Below are positions 47,918 through 56,393 of a DNA stretch of 64,000 nt, piece by piece (position 1 is the stretch's first letter; each line of letters opens with the position of its first letter). Both the position numbers and the translations under genes were made by a program. The notes beneath the pieces were generated by a model. It ran no database searches and was not told where the DNA came from. It worked only from the letters and a program-made list of their open reading frames with translations. This DNA is from Marinimicrococcus sp033875255 (GTDB lineage: Bacteria > Pseudomonadota > Alphaproteobacteria > Geminicoccales > Geminicoccaceae). The stretch is from NCBI GenBank assembly GCA_033875255.1, contig JAWZSN010000007.1, positions 124,001 to 188,000 on the forward strand, read 5' to 3'.

Positions 47918-49273
47918 ATGCAGACCAACTTCACCCTCCAGCAGCTCGCCGACCCGGACACCGCCGAGTCCGAGAAGATCCTGCGGGCCTGCGTTCATTG
48001 CGGGTTCTGCACGGCGACCTGCCCGACCTTCGTGCTGCTGGGCGACGAGCTCGATTCGCCGCGCGGGCGGATCTACCTCCTCAAGGACATGCTGGAGAAC
48101 GACAAGCCGGCCTCGGCCGAGGTCGCCAAGCATATCGATCGCTGCCTGTCCTGCCTGTCGTGCATGACCACCTGCCCCTCGGGCGTGCACTATATGCACC
48201 TGGTCGACCACGGCCGCCGGCGCATCGAGGAGACCTGGCGACGGCCGGCGGCCGACCGCTGGATGCGCACCATGCTGGCGACGGTGCTGCCGCGGCCGGG
48301 CCTGTTCCGGCTGGCGCTGATGGGCGCCATGCTGGCGCGGCCGGTGGCGGCCCTGCTGCCCGGGCGGCTGCGCCACCTGCTGGACCTGGCGCCCGCCGAT
48401 CTCAGCGGGCCCTCTTCCGTCGACCGGCCGCAGGTGTTCGCCGCGGAGGGGAAGAGGAAGCTCCGGGTGGCGCTGCTCAACGGCTGCGCCCAGCAGGTGG
48501 TGGCGCCCGAGATCAACGAGGCCACCGTCCGGCTGCTCACCCGGCTGGGCGTGGAGGTGGTGGTGGCACGGGGCGCCGGCTGCTGCGGCGCGCTGACCCA
48601 CCACATGGGCAAGGAGGCGCCGGCCCTGCGCGCCGCCCGCGCCACGATCGACGCCTGGACCCGCGAGCTGGACAAGGACGGGCTCGACGCGGTGGTGATC
48701 AACGCTTCGGGCTGCGGCACGACGATCAAGGATTACGGCTTCATGTTCCGCACCGATGCGGCCTATGCCGCGAAGGCCGAACGGATCGCCGGCCTCGCCC
48801 GCGACGTCAGCGAGGTGCTGGCGATGGTCGGCCTGCCGCCCGCGGTGCGCGACACCGACATGGTGGTGGCCTACCACTCGGCCTGCTCGATGCAGCATGG
48901 CCAGAAGATCACGACCCTCCCCAAGCAGCTTCTGGGCGAGGCCGGCTTCACCGTGAAGGATGTGCCCGAGGGCCATCTGTGCTGCGGCTCGGCCGGGACC
49001 TACAATCTCCTGCAGCCGGAGATCGCCGGGCAGCTCAAGGAGCGCAAGGTCGCCAATATCGAGCGGGTCCGGCCCGAGGTGATCGCCACCGGCAATGTCG
49101 GCTGCATCACCCAGATCGCCAGCGGCACGGCGGTTCCGATCTGCCATACGGTGGAGCTGCTCGACTGGGCCACCGGCGGGCCGCTGCCGCCTGCCCTCGA
49201 AGGCATGGAGCGGCGGCCGCCTCAGGGCCCGGCCGACGCGCCGGCGCCGCGATTGACGAACTCCAGCGTGTAG
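47918..49273 (+). CDS. glcF: Glycolate oxidase iron-sulfur subunit GlcF
   Basis: 451 residues. Two ferredoxin-type clusters are encoded: CVHCGFCTATCPTF (about 25-38) and CLSCLSCMTTCPSG (about 75-88), followed by two CCG domains (AGCCGALTHHMG near 225 and GHLCCGSAGTYNLL near 355) that bind a further cluster. It passes electrons from the flavin subunits to the quinone pool at the inner membrane. Its last 52 bases overlap the convergent substrate-binding-protein gene. Confidence 0.96.
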   Translation: MQTNFTLQQLADPDTAESEKILRACVHCGFCTATCPTFVLLGDELDSPRGRIYLLKDMLENDKPASAEVAKHIDRCLSCLSCMTTCPSGVHYMHLVDHGRRRIEETWRRPAADRWMRTMLATVLPRPGLFRLALMGAMLARPVAALLPGRLRHLLDLAPADLSGPSSVDRPQVFAAEGKRKLRVALLNGCAQQVVAPEINEATVRLLTRLGVEVVVARGAGCCGALTHHMGKEAPALRAARATIDAWTRELDKDGLDAVVINASGCGTTIKDYGFMFRTDAAYAAKAERIAGLARDVSEVLAMVGLPPAVRDTDMVVAYHSACSMQHGQKITTLPKQLLGEAGFTVKDVPEGHLCCGSAGTYNLLQPEIAGQLKERKVANIERVRPEVIATGNVGCITQIASGTAVPICHTVELLDWATGGPLPPALEGMERRPPQGPADAPAPRLTNSSV

Positions 49274-50235
49274 GCCCGCTCGACGCCGGGATCGCTCGCG
49301 TAGATCCCGGTCTCGAGGAGGACCCGCGCCAGCGCCTGCCAGCGCTCCTCGGTCATGGCACCCAGGCCCAGCTTTTGCGCATCGCCCGAATCGACGATGC
49401 CGCGCTCGATCATGGCCTGCCGGCCGAACTCCATGATGGCCCGCGGCATGTCCGGGTTCATGGCGGCGATCGCCGCGAAGGCCGGCTCGGGATCGCCCTC
49501 GAGGAAGTCCTGCCAGCCCTCGATCGAGGCGTCGATGAAGCGCTGGATCACCGCGCCGCGCTTCTCCACCGTCTCGCGCCGCGCGGTGACCACCGCGGCG
49601 TAGGTCGGCCAGCCTTGGTCGGCCAGGAGGAGCACGCGCGGCCGCGCCCCCGCCTCGCGCGCGAGGAACGGCTCGTTGGTGGCGTAGGCCTGCACCACCG
49701 CCTGCGGGTCGGCCAGCCAGGGCTGGAGATTGTAGGTATAGGGCCGGACCATCTCCTCCTCGAGCCCGTAGCTTTTCTGCAGCCAGCGCCAGAAGCTGAT
49801 CCGCGCATTGTCGGAGAGGAACAGCGGGTGGCCCGCGAGATCGTCGAGGCCGTCGATTCCCGCGCCCTCGTGCGCCATCAGGGCGATCGGGTCCTTTTGC
49901 ATGAAGGCCGCGACCGCCACCAGCGGCACGCCTTCCGCCACGGCGGCGACCGGCTCCAGCGAGTTGGCGAGCATGGCGAGGTCGAGCTTGCCGGCGGCGA
50001 GCAGGATCTTGTTGTTGATCTGGGGTCCGCCCGGCCGGATCTCGACCTCGAGCCCGTAGCGCTCGTAGATGCCGGTGGCCTGCGCCTGGAAAAAGCCGCC
50101 CTGCTCGGCCTCGGCCACCCAGTCGAGACCGAAGACCAGCCGGTCGGCGGCATCGGCCGGGGCCGGGGCCGCGACGGCGAACAGCATCGCGGCGGTGAAA
50201 AGGCGGATCGACTGGGGCACGAACACGGTCGGCAT
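49222..50235 (-). CDS. ABC-transporter substrate-binding protein (NMT1/ThiY-like)
   Basis: 337 residues. A signal peptide (RLFTAAMLFAVAAPAPADA) precedes the NMT1/THI5-like periplasmic binding fold: RLVFGLDWVAEAEQGGFFQA, GIYERYGLEVEIRPGGPQIN and KILLAAGKLDLAMLANSLE. (Quoted in part.) Such proteins deliver hydroxymethyl-pyrimidine-type, sulfonate or nitrile-related compounds to an importer. GAGGAG abuts the ATG, so a GTG nine bases later (50224-50226) is a better spaced start. No permease or ATPase gene is adjacent, and there is no TPP riboswitch, so the ligand is open. It overlaps glcF tail to tail. Confidence 0.88.
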   Translation of the reverse strand: MPTVFVPQSIRLFTAAMLFAVAAPAPADAADRLVFGLDWVAEAEQGGFFQAQATGIYERYGLEVEIRPGGPQINNKILLAAGKLDLAMLANSLEPVAAVAEGVPLVAVAAFMQKDPIALMAHEGAGIDGLDDLAGHPLFLSDNARISFWRWLQKSYGLEEEMVRPYTYNLQPWLADPQAVVQAYATNEPFLAREAGARPRVLLLADQGWPTYAAVVTARRETVEKRGAVIQRFIDASIEGWQDFLEGDPEPAFAAIAAMNPDMPRAIMEFGRQAMIERGIVDSGDAQKLGLGAMTEERWQALARVLLETGIYASDPGVERAYTLEFVNRGAGASAGP

Positions 50236-50302
50236 CTCCTCGCAGCAAGCGGGCTCGCCGGGCTATCTAGAGCGCGCACCACGCCAAGGCGAGATGGCAG
50301 CG

Positions 50303-52129
50303 CTACCCCTTTGCAGGGGTTTCGCGATCGCCCAGCCACATCCGCAGCTCGCAGGTGACGCCGGCCGGCGCGAAGCTCAGCGTGGCGCTGCCGCCCAGCT
50401 CGTAGGCGAGCGCCCGCTCGATCAGGGTGCGGCCGAAGCCGCAGCGATGCCGCGTCCCGACCGGCGGCCCGCCCTGCTCCTCCCAGCGCAACTCCAGCAG
50501 GCCCCGGCCGGGGGTGTTCCATTCCACGGTCACGCTGCCCCCCGGCACAGAGAGAGCGCCGTATTTGGCCGCGTTGGTGGCCAGCTCGTGCAGCACCAGA
50601 CCCAGCGTCTGCGTCGCCTTCGGGGTGAGCAGGACGCGAGCGCCGCGGACGCGGGCACGGCCGCCATAGGCCAGCAGCTCGCCGCGCACCAGATCCTCCA
50701 GATCGACGCCGCGCCAACCGCTGGCAGTGAGCAGGTCATGGCTCTGGCCCAGCGCCAGGAGGCGGCTGTCGAGAGCCTGTCGGGCGTCCTCCAGCGAGCG
50801 GTCACCGGCGAGGCTCTGCCTGGCGATGCTGCGCACCACCGCCAAGGTGTTCTTCACGCGATGGCTGAGCTCTGCCGACAGCAGGCGCTGACGCTGCTCC
50901 ACCTCGCGTCGCGCGGTGATGTCGTCGACCACCACCACCCCGGCGATCCGCCGCCCCTGCCCGTCGGTCACCGGCGCGGCGTTGACGCTGATGACCCCTC
51001 TCGTCCCATCGCCGCGCAGGATCTCGATCTCCTCGCCGAGCACCGTCTCGCCCGTCGCGATCGCCCGCATGAGCGGCCACTCCGAGGGCTCGTAGGGCCG
51101 GCCGTCGTGATGAAAGCCATGCAGGTACTCGCTGCCGGTATCCTGGCCGGGCAACACCGAGCCGCCGCGCCAGATGCGCCGGAGCTGCTCGTTGCTGAGC
51201 ACCAGCGCGCCGCCGGGCGCCTCGCGGATCAGCACGCCCGCCGGCATGTGCTCGAGGATGGCGTGCAGCCGGGCCCGCTCGGCATCGAGCGCGGCCACCA
51301 GGCGCGCCTGCTCGGCCTCGGCGGCCTTGCGCCCGGTGATGTCGCGCAGCGCCACCTGCACGGCCAGCCTGCCGTCCACCAGCACCGAGGCGGAGGTCGT
51401 CTCGACCTGCACCGTGCGACCGTCGAGGCGCCTGACCAGGAATTCGGTCGGCTCGTTGCGCATCCCCGGCCGCGGCACGCGCGCCACCCGCTGGCGCGCC
51501 AGCTCGCGGAACTCGGGGGCTACCAGATCGAACACGGGCGATCCGACCAGCGAGGCCGCGTCGGCAGCGCCCAGCATTGCCGCGGCCTGCCGGTTGGCGA
51601 AGACGATCAGACCGTCCTGATGCACGAAAATGGCATCCGGCGAGGTCTCGACCAGCGAGCGGTAGCGCTCCTCGCTCTCGCGCCGCCGCTCCTCGGCCAG
51701 CCGCCGGGCGGTAACGTCGATGCACGCGCCGATGACCGCCGCCGGCTGCCCCTGGCCGTCCAGCAGCAGCCTGCCGCGGTCGGCGAGCCAGCGCACCGCC
51801 CCGTCCCCCCGGACGATCCGGAACTCCATGTCGAGATCGCGCCGCGCCTGCAACGCCGCCTGCACGCCGTCCACCACCGCCTCGCGGTCCTCGGGGTGCA
51901 CGAGCGCCAGGAAGTCGCCGATGGTCCGCACCTCGCGCCCTTCGGGCAGGGCGAAGACGCGCCGCAGATTGTCGTCCCATGTCACCCGGTCGGCAGCGAT
52001 CTCCCAGCGGAAGGTGCCGGCGTCCCACGCCGCGAGCGCCGCGTCGAGCTGCTCCTCGCGCGCCCGCAGCGCCGCCACCTCGGCGCGCAGGCAGCGCAGC
52101 TCCGCGCTGGTCCCTTGGTCCGGCTTCAC
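50303..52129 (-). CDS. Multi-PAS HWE-family sensor histidine kinase
   Basis: 608 residues from a GTG with AGGA upstream; soluble. Three PAS units (about 30-150, 155-275, 285-405), with PAC motifs such as IGACIDVTARRLAEERRRES, VALRDITGRKAAEAEQ and VVVVDDITARREVEQRQR, lead to the HWE core: His in LSAELSHRVKNTLAVVRSIA, N box LVLHELATNAAKYGALS, and WEEQGGPPVG and GFGRTLIERALAYELGG. Compared with the kinase at 44988-46415 it has one more PAS domain and no receiver gene beside it, so it may signal to a distant or shared regulator. Lies 67 bases after the start of the binding-protein gene, same orientation. Confidence 0.92.
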   Translation of the reverse strand: MKPDQGTSAELRCLRAEVAALRAREEQLDAALAAWDAGTFRWEIAADRVTWDDNLRRVFALPEGREVRTIGDFLALVHPEDREAVVDGVQAALQARRDLDMEFRIVRGDGAVRWLADRGRLLLDGQGQPAAVIGACIDVTARRLAEERRRESEERYRSLVETSPDAIFVHQDGLIVFANRQAAAMLGAADAASLVGSPVFDLVAPEFRELARQRVARVPRPGMRNEPTEFLVRRLDGRTVQVETTSASVLVDGRLAVQVALRDITGRKAAEAEQARLVAALDAERARLHAILEHMPAGVLIREAPGGALVLSNEQLRRIWRGGSVLPGQDTGSEYLHGFHHDGRPYEPSEWPLMRAIATGETVLGEEIEILRGDGTRGVISVNAAPVTDGQGRRIAGVVVVDDITARREVEQRQRLLSAELSHRVKNTLAVVRSIARQSLAGDRSLEDARQALDSRLLALGQSHDLLTASGWRGVDLEDLVRGELLAYGGRARVRGARVLLTPKATQTLGLVLHELATNAAKYGALSVPGGSVTVEWNTPGRGLLELRWEEQGGPPVGTRHRCGFGRTLIERALAYELGGSATLSFAPAGVTCELRMWLGDRETPAKG

Positions 52130-52344
52130 GGTCCTGGGGGTGATCGCGGTCGGCTTGCGCAGCTCGTCGCCATGCCTGGAGCCCTCCTTGCACCCGGCCC
52201 GCGGACGGCCGCTCCGCCCCGGGGCGGGACGCTACCACTATACGAGGACAGGCGGCGGTCGCTGCAACAGCAACATGAGCCGAGCGGCAAGTGCGCGCTC
52301 TTGTCACTTGCATCGCCGGCAGATTTGATGTTAGCAATGATAAC
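52130..52344. other. Intergenic region between divergent kinase and tetR genes
   Basis: This 215-base gap holds the kinase leader on the minus strand and, on the plus strand, the promoter and operator of the tetR gene (separate entry). An inverted GCCCCGGGGC-type string lies near 52217-52226. No small gene is supported. Confidence 0.5.
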
Positions 52345-52350
52345 ATGAAA
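52301..52350 (+). promoter_or_regulatory. tetR promoter with overlapping palindromic operator
   Basis: TTGTCA (52301-52306) and TTTGAT (52324-52329) are 17 bases apart. The imperfect palindrome TTTGATGTTA ... TAACATGAAA (52324-52350, seven-base centre, perfect ATGTTA/TAACAT core) overlaps the -10 box and the start codon at 52345. Autorepression by the TetR protein is the natural reading. Confidence 0.72.
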
Positions 52351-52974
52351 AACGCACCCATTCCCGCTGCCGAGCCGCGGCGTTACCGTCAAGGAGCGCG
52401 TGCCGAGGCCGCGGCCGCCACCGGCCGGCGCATTGTCGAGACGTTCATCGCCTTGATGCGCGAGCGCTGGCTGGAGGACATCACCCTCGACGAGGTCGCC
52501 CGGGCGGCCGGCGTCACCGTCCAGACGGTGATCCGCCGGTTCGGCGGCAAGAGCGGCCTCATCGACGCCGCATCCGGGCATCTCAAGCGCGAGATCTCGG
52601 CGCGCCGGACAGCCGCGCCCGGTGCGCTCGACGAGGCTATCTCCGTGCTGGTGGTCGATTACGAGCTGACCGGCGACGTGGTCATCCGCCTTCTGGCCCA
52701 AGAAGAGCGTCACCCGGAGCTGGCACTGCTGCTCGCCGTCGGCCGCCGCTGCCATCGCGATTGGACCGCCAGCCTCTTCTCGCCATGGCTCGAGAAGCTG
52801 CCCCGCGAGGGGCGGGAGCGCCGGCTGGCAGGGCTGATCGCTACCATGGACGTCTACACGTGGAAGCTGCTGCGCCGCGACCTGGGGCTGCCGCCGGCCG
52901 AGACCGGCCGGGTCATGCGCCAGATGGCGGCGGGGCTGATCGGAGAGGCTCCCGGCGCTCCCGCCGGAGCCTGA
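52345..52974 (+). CDS. TetR/AcrR family transcriptional regulator
   Basis: 209 residues from the ATG at 52345, which sits within a palindromic operator. The helix-turn-helix (about 25-70) reads GRRIVETFIALMRERWLEDI then TLDEVARAAGVTVQTVIRRFGGKSGL; the C-terminal domain is a variable helical ligand pocket (VIRLLAQEERHPELALLLAVG). An in-frame GTG at 52291 would start inside the promoter and is rejected. The glycosyltransferase and cyclase genes follow in the same direction at 15 and 24 bases, so it probably controls them. Confidence 0.92.
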   Translation: MKNAPIPAAEPRRYRQGARAEAAAATGRRIVETFIALMRERWLEDITLDEVARAAGVTVQTVIRRFGGKSGLIDAASGHLKREISARRTAAPGALDEAISVLVVDYELTGDVVIRLLAQEERHPELALLLAVGRRCHRDWTASLFSPWLEKLPREGRERRLAGLIATMDVYTWKLLRRDLGLPPAETGRVMRQMAAGLIGEAPGAPAGA

Positions 52975-52989
52975 ACCAGCGAGGCTACA

Positions 52990-54321
52990 ATGCCTGGATC
53001 GTGTGCACCCGAGACTCGAGAGTTCCTGTTCGCGACCTGGGAAGGCGGCGGCAGCGTCACCCCTGCCCTCACCGCCGCGCGGCGCCTGCTGGCCCGCGGC
53101 CATCGCGTCCGCTTCATGAGCGACGCCTGCAACCGCCCCGAGACGGAGGCGGCGGGCCTCGAGTTCGTGCCGTGGCAGCGGGCTCCCAGCCGGCCCGACA
53201 AGAGCATCGGCACCGACCTGCTGCGCGACTGGGAGGAGAGCACTACCGCCGGCGGCTTTGCCCGCCTGCGCGACGCGATCATGTGTGGCCCGGCGCTGGG
53301 CTACGCGCTGGACACGCTGGCCGAGCTCGAACGCCGACCGGCAGAGCTTCTGGTCGGCAGCGAGATGCTGTTCGGCGTGATGGTGGCCGCCGAGGCGCGT
53401 TCCCAGCCTTTGGCCCTGCTCGCCGTCAATCTCTCGATCTTTCCGCTCGTGCCCGGCCTGCCGCCGTTCGGCGCCGGTCTGGCACCGGCCCGCGACGAGG
53501 CGGACCGGCAGCTTCACGCGGAGGTGGCCGCGGCCGGCGAGGCGCTGTTTGCGGAAGGCCTGCCGGCGGTCAACGCGGCCCGGTCGGCGCTGGGCCTTCC
53601 GCCGCTGGCCGGCCTGCTCGACCAGCTTGCTGCTGCCGGACGGATCCTGCTCGCCACCAGCAGCGCCTTCGACTTCCCCACCGGCCGGCTGCCGGAGCGA
53701 CTTCGCTATGTGGGGCCGCAACTGGGCGAGCCCCCCTGGGCAGAGCCCTGGGTGTCGCCCTGGCCTGCCGGCGATCCGCGGCCTTTGGTGCTGGTGGCCT
53801 TCAGCACCAGCTTCCAGGACCAGACGGCGATCGTGCAGCGGACGATCGACGCCCTGGCCGGCCTGCCCGTTCGCGGCCTCGTCACGCTCGGCCCGGCGCT
53901 GCCCGGCGATGCGCTGCATCCCGCCGCCAACGTCGTGATCCGCCGCAGTGCGCCGCATGACGCGGTCATGCGCGAGGCATCGCTGGTGGTCTGCCACGGC
54001 GGGCACGGCACGGTCACCCGCGCGCTGTCCCACTGCCGGCCGCTGCTCTGCGTGCCGATGGGCCGCGACCAGGACGACAACGCGGTCCGCGTCGTCACGC
54101 GCGGCGCCGGGCTCAGCCTGCCGGTGGAGTCCGATCCGGCGACCATCCGCTCGGCCCTGCGCCGGCTGCTGGAGGAACCCGGCTTCCGGGCAGCGGCGGA
54201 GACGCTGGGCGCCGCGGTGGCGGCCGAGGCGACAGCGCCGACGGTCGTGGACGAGCTCGAGGCCCTGGCCGGAACGCCATCCGGCGCCGTACCCCAGGCC
54301 GCCGTGTCGCCGGCGGCCTGA
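52990..54321 (+). CDS. UGT-type (GT1/MGT-like) glycosyltransferase
   Basis: 443 residues, soluble. The N-domain begins FLFATWEGGGSVTPALTAAR-type glycine loop followed by GHRVRFMSDACNRPETEAAG; the C-terminal nucleotide-sugar site is the UGT signature VVCHGGHGTVTRALSHCRPLLCVPMGRDQDDNAVRVV (about 330-370, given in part). These enzymes transfer a sugar from a UDP- or dTDP-sugar onto small lipophilic acceptors such as macrolides, carotenoids or sterols, often to inactivate them. The position behind a TetR gene fits detoxification of an inducing compound. Acceptor unknown. Confidence 0.88.
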   Translation: MPGSCAPETREFLFATWEGGGSVTPALTAARRLLARGHRVRFMSDACNRPETEAAGLEFVPWQRAPSRPDKSIGTDLLRDWEESTTAGGFARLRDAIMCGPALGYALDTLAELERRPAELLVGSEMLFGVMVAAEARSQPLALLAVNLSIFPLVPGLPPFGAGLAPARDEADRQLHAEVAAAGEALFAEGLPAVNAARSALGLPPLAGLLDQLAAAGRILLATSSAFDFPTGRLPERLRYVGPQLGEPPWAEPWVSPWPAGDPRPLVLVAFSTSFQDQTAIVQRTIDALAGLPVRGLVTLGPALPGDALHPAANVVIRRSAPHDAVMREASLVVCHGGHGTVTRALSHCRPLLCVPMGRDQDDNAVRVVTRGAGLSLPVESDPATIRSALRRLLEEPGFRAAAETLGAAVAAEATAPTVVDELEALAGTPSGAVPQAAVSPAA

Positions 54322-54345
54322 GCGAGAGGTGATGAGGTATCCGCG

Positions 54346-55014
54346 ATGAGCCTGCCCGAGCATCCTGGGCCGGCGGGGCAGAGCCGCCAGCCGGCCTCTG
54401 CCCCGCCGCATCCTGCGCCCGTAGCAGCGGCCGAGGCGGCGGCGGTCGTGCTGCCCGACCTCACCGTCATGTTCGCCGATCTGGGCGGCTCGAGCGCGCT
54501 CTACCACCGGCTCGGCGACGGCGCCGCCTTCGCCCTGGTACGGCGCCATCTTGGCGTCCTGCGCCAAGGGGTGCTCGGCGCAGGCGGCACGGTGGTCAAG
54601 ACCATCGGGGACGCCGTCATGGCCGTCTTTCCCGAGGCGGCGGCGGCGATGCGGGCGGCGCTGGCGGCGCTGGCGGAGACGGAGCGTCAGCCCCTTGCCC
54701 CGCCAGGGATCGCCCCGCTGCGCCTCAAGATCGGCATCCACCGGGGCCCGGTGATCGCCGCCGCGCTCGAGGCGGGTCCCGACTTCTTCGGGCATACGGT
54801 GAACGTCGCCGCCCGGCTGTGCAGTCTCGCCGGCGCCGGCGGGATCTGCCTGGGTGCCGAGGCCGGCGAGGCGGCGGGCGCGGCCGGGCTGCTCGCCGGC
54901 CTGGAGGTCGATCCCGCGAGCGCCCCGCTTGCGGGGCTCGAGGGGCCGCCGATCGCCGTGCTCAGGCTGCGCCTGCCCTCGCCCGGCGCGCTGGGACGCG
55001 GGGCTGCCGCCTGA
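54346..55014 (+). CDS. Class III adenylate/guanylate cyclase domain protein
   Basis: 222 residues. After a Pro/Ala-rich N-tail of about 35 residues comes a compact cyclase domain: first metal Asp in VMFADLGGSSALYHRLGD, second metal Asp in VVKTIGDAVMAVFPEA, LKIGIHRGPVIAAALEAG, and DFFGHTVNVAARLCSLAGAG with the transition-state Asn and Arg. All catalytic positions look filled, so it should make cAMP (or cGMP). There is no sensor domain. It follows the glycosyltransferase gene by 24 bases, apparently under TetR control, an unusual pairing. An overlapping product range such as cGMP cannot be excluded. Confidence 0.88.
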   Translation: MSLPEHPGPAGQSRQPASAPPHPAPVAAAEAAAVVLPDLTVMFADLGGSSALYHRLGDGAAFALVRRHLGVLRQGVLGAGGTVVKTIGDAVMAVFPEAAAAMRAALAALAETERQPLAPPGIAPLRLKIGIHRGPVIAAALEAGPDFFGHTVNVAARLCSLAGAGGICLGAEAGEAAGAAGLLAGLEVDPASAPLAGLEGPPIAVLRLRLPSPGALGRGAAA

Positions 55015-55033
55015 TGCGACCCCGCGCGGCCCC

Positions 55034-56176
55034 TCAGGGCATCATGTCGGTGGTGACGGTCGGAACGAAGTCGGCGGCGCTCAGCGTGGTGACGCCGAAG
55101 ACCGTCAGCGTGTGCGGCCCCGCCTCGTAGGGAAAGGTGTCGTCGTAGCTGGCCGCGTCGGCCTCGACGCGGAAGGCCGCACCGGCGTCGAGCACCAGCG
55201 AGGCCTTGGTCTGGCCGCCATGGGTGACCTCCTGGACCGAGACGTGGGCATCCCCCTCGTCGAGGAGCCCGTCGCCATTGCTGTCGAAGGCCTCGAAATT
55301 GCCCGAGGTCTGGCTCACCGGGCGGGTGCGCACATAGAGGCTCTGCAGGTCGATCAGGTCCTCGCCGCGCTCGAAATCGAGGATCAGGTCGGCGCCGTCG
55401 GCGGTGCGCGAGACGAGCCTGTCAGGGCCCTCGAGGCGCTGCTCGTGGAACTCCTGGACCCGGTAGACGAAGACGTCGTGGCCCCGGCCGCCCGAGAGAA
55501 TGTCGTTGCCGGCGCCGCCGATGAGGATATCGTCGCCCTTGCCGCCGTGCAGGATGTCGTCCCGGTCGAGCTCCGTCTCGAAATAGGCGTTGCGCGAGAC
55601 ATCGCCCTCGAGGACATCGTTGCCCCGCCCGCCATCCACCGCGTCGGGGCCGTCGCCGCCGCGGAAATGGTCGTTGCCGGGTCCGAGCTTGCGCAGGCCC
55701 GCCTCGTGCCCGCCGGCGCTCTCCGCGCCGCCCTTCCAGGCGATGGTCACCTCGGGGCTCTCCTTGAAGTAGTTCTTGACGATCACCCGCTCGCCGGTGT
55801 CGGCCACGTCGATGCGCAGATGCTTGCCCCGCTGCGTGCGGATCAGGTCCGCCTCGTCGATCCCGTCGAAGCGCAGCGTGTCGCCCTCGCCGATGTCCTT
55901 GATCACGGCGCGGCCGAAGCCGCGCGCGAAGACGAAGGTGTCGTTGCCCTCGCCGCCCCAGAGCTTGTCCCTGCCGCCACGCCCCTCGATGATGTCGTCG
56001 CCGGCGCCGCCGCGGATCTTCTCGCCGCGATCCGTGCCGATCAGCACGTCGTCCCCGGCGCCGCCGACAAACAGCGCCTTGCCGCGGGCGGCGTGAATCC
56101 CGGCCTCGGTATCGGCAAGGGCAGCGGCAGTCCGGCCGGAGACGAAAAGGCGGAGCTCTTCAATCAGGGATTTCAT
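55034..56176 (-). CDS. RTX (hemolysin-type calcium-binding repeat) protein, probable type I secretion substrate
   Basis: 380 residues from the ATG with AAGGAG upstream (an ATG 39 bases earlier lacks such a box). RTX nonapeptides GGxGxDxxx occur in two groups: residues 37-81 (GGAGDDVLIGTDRGEKIRGG, GAGDDIIEGRGG, GGEGNDTFVFARG) and about 195-245 (GGRGNDVLEGD, GGKGDDILIGGAGNDILSGG). A beta-rich domain lies between, and an EF-hand-like loop DSNGDGLLDEGD near 305. No N-terminal signal peptide, as expected for type I cargo. The C-terminus ends FVPTVTTDMMP. No enzymatic domain is recognised. The exporter genes at 15.7-19.3 kb are the only candidates in the window. Confidence 0.88.
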   Translation of the reverse strand: MKSLIEELRLFVSGRTAAALADTEAGIHAARGKALFVGGAGDDVLIGTDRGEKIRGGAGDDIIEGRGGRDKLWGGEGNDTFVFARGFGRAVIKDIGEGDTLRFDGIDEADLIRTQRGKHLRIDVADTGERVIVKNYFKESPEVTIAWKGGAESAGGHEAGLRKLGPGNDHFRGGDGPDAVDGGRGNDVLEGDVSRNAYFETELDRDDILHGGKGDDILIGGAGNDILSGGRGHDVFVYRVQEFHEQRLEGPDRLVSRTADGADLILDFERGEDLIDLQSLYVRTRPVSQTSGNFEAFDSNGDGLLDEGDAHVSVQEVTHGGQTKASLVLDAGAAFRVEADAASYDDTFPYEAGPHTLTVFGVTTLSAADFVPTVTTDMMP

Positions 56177-56215
56177 TCGAAGCTCCTTGCTTGACTTCTG
56201 CGCGCATTTTTTCAC

Positions 56216-56342
56216 TAACGGCGCGCGGATGGGATCAACGCTACCTTAACCTCTGGTAAGCCATGCGAAAGCCGCGTTCGCCCGATTATGTGCGCATCCG
56301 GCGACGCAGAACCGCCTGTGGCTTGCCAGACACGCGCCGTTA
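56216..56342. repeat. Inverted repeat TAACGGCGCG flanking a divergent promoter region
   Basis: TAACGGCGCG (56216-56225) and CGCGCCGTTA (56333-56342) are perfect complements 107 bases apart, bracketing the region between the divergent RTX and GST-like genes. Spaced regulator sites are possible; chance cannot be ruled out. Confidence 0.4.
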
Positions 56343-56393
56343 AGGTTTCTAGAAGCCGGCTGCGACGCGCCGCTGCCGGCCCCCGGAGTTTCC

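Noticed and set aside
50236..50302. TPP riboswitch in front of the NMT1/ThiY-like binding-protein gene
   Set aside because: The gap is only 67 bases and lacks the CTGAGA and thi-box core; there is no room for the aptamer.
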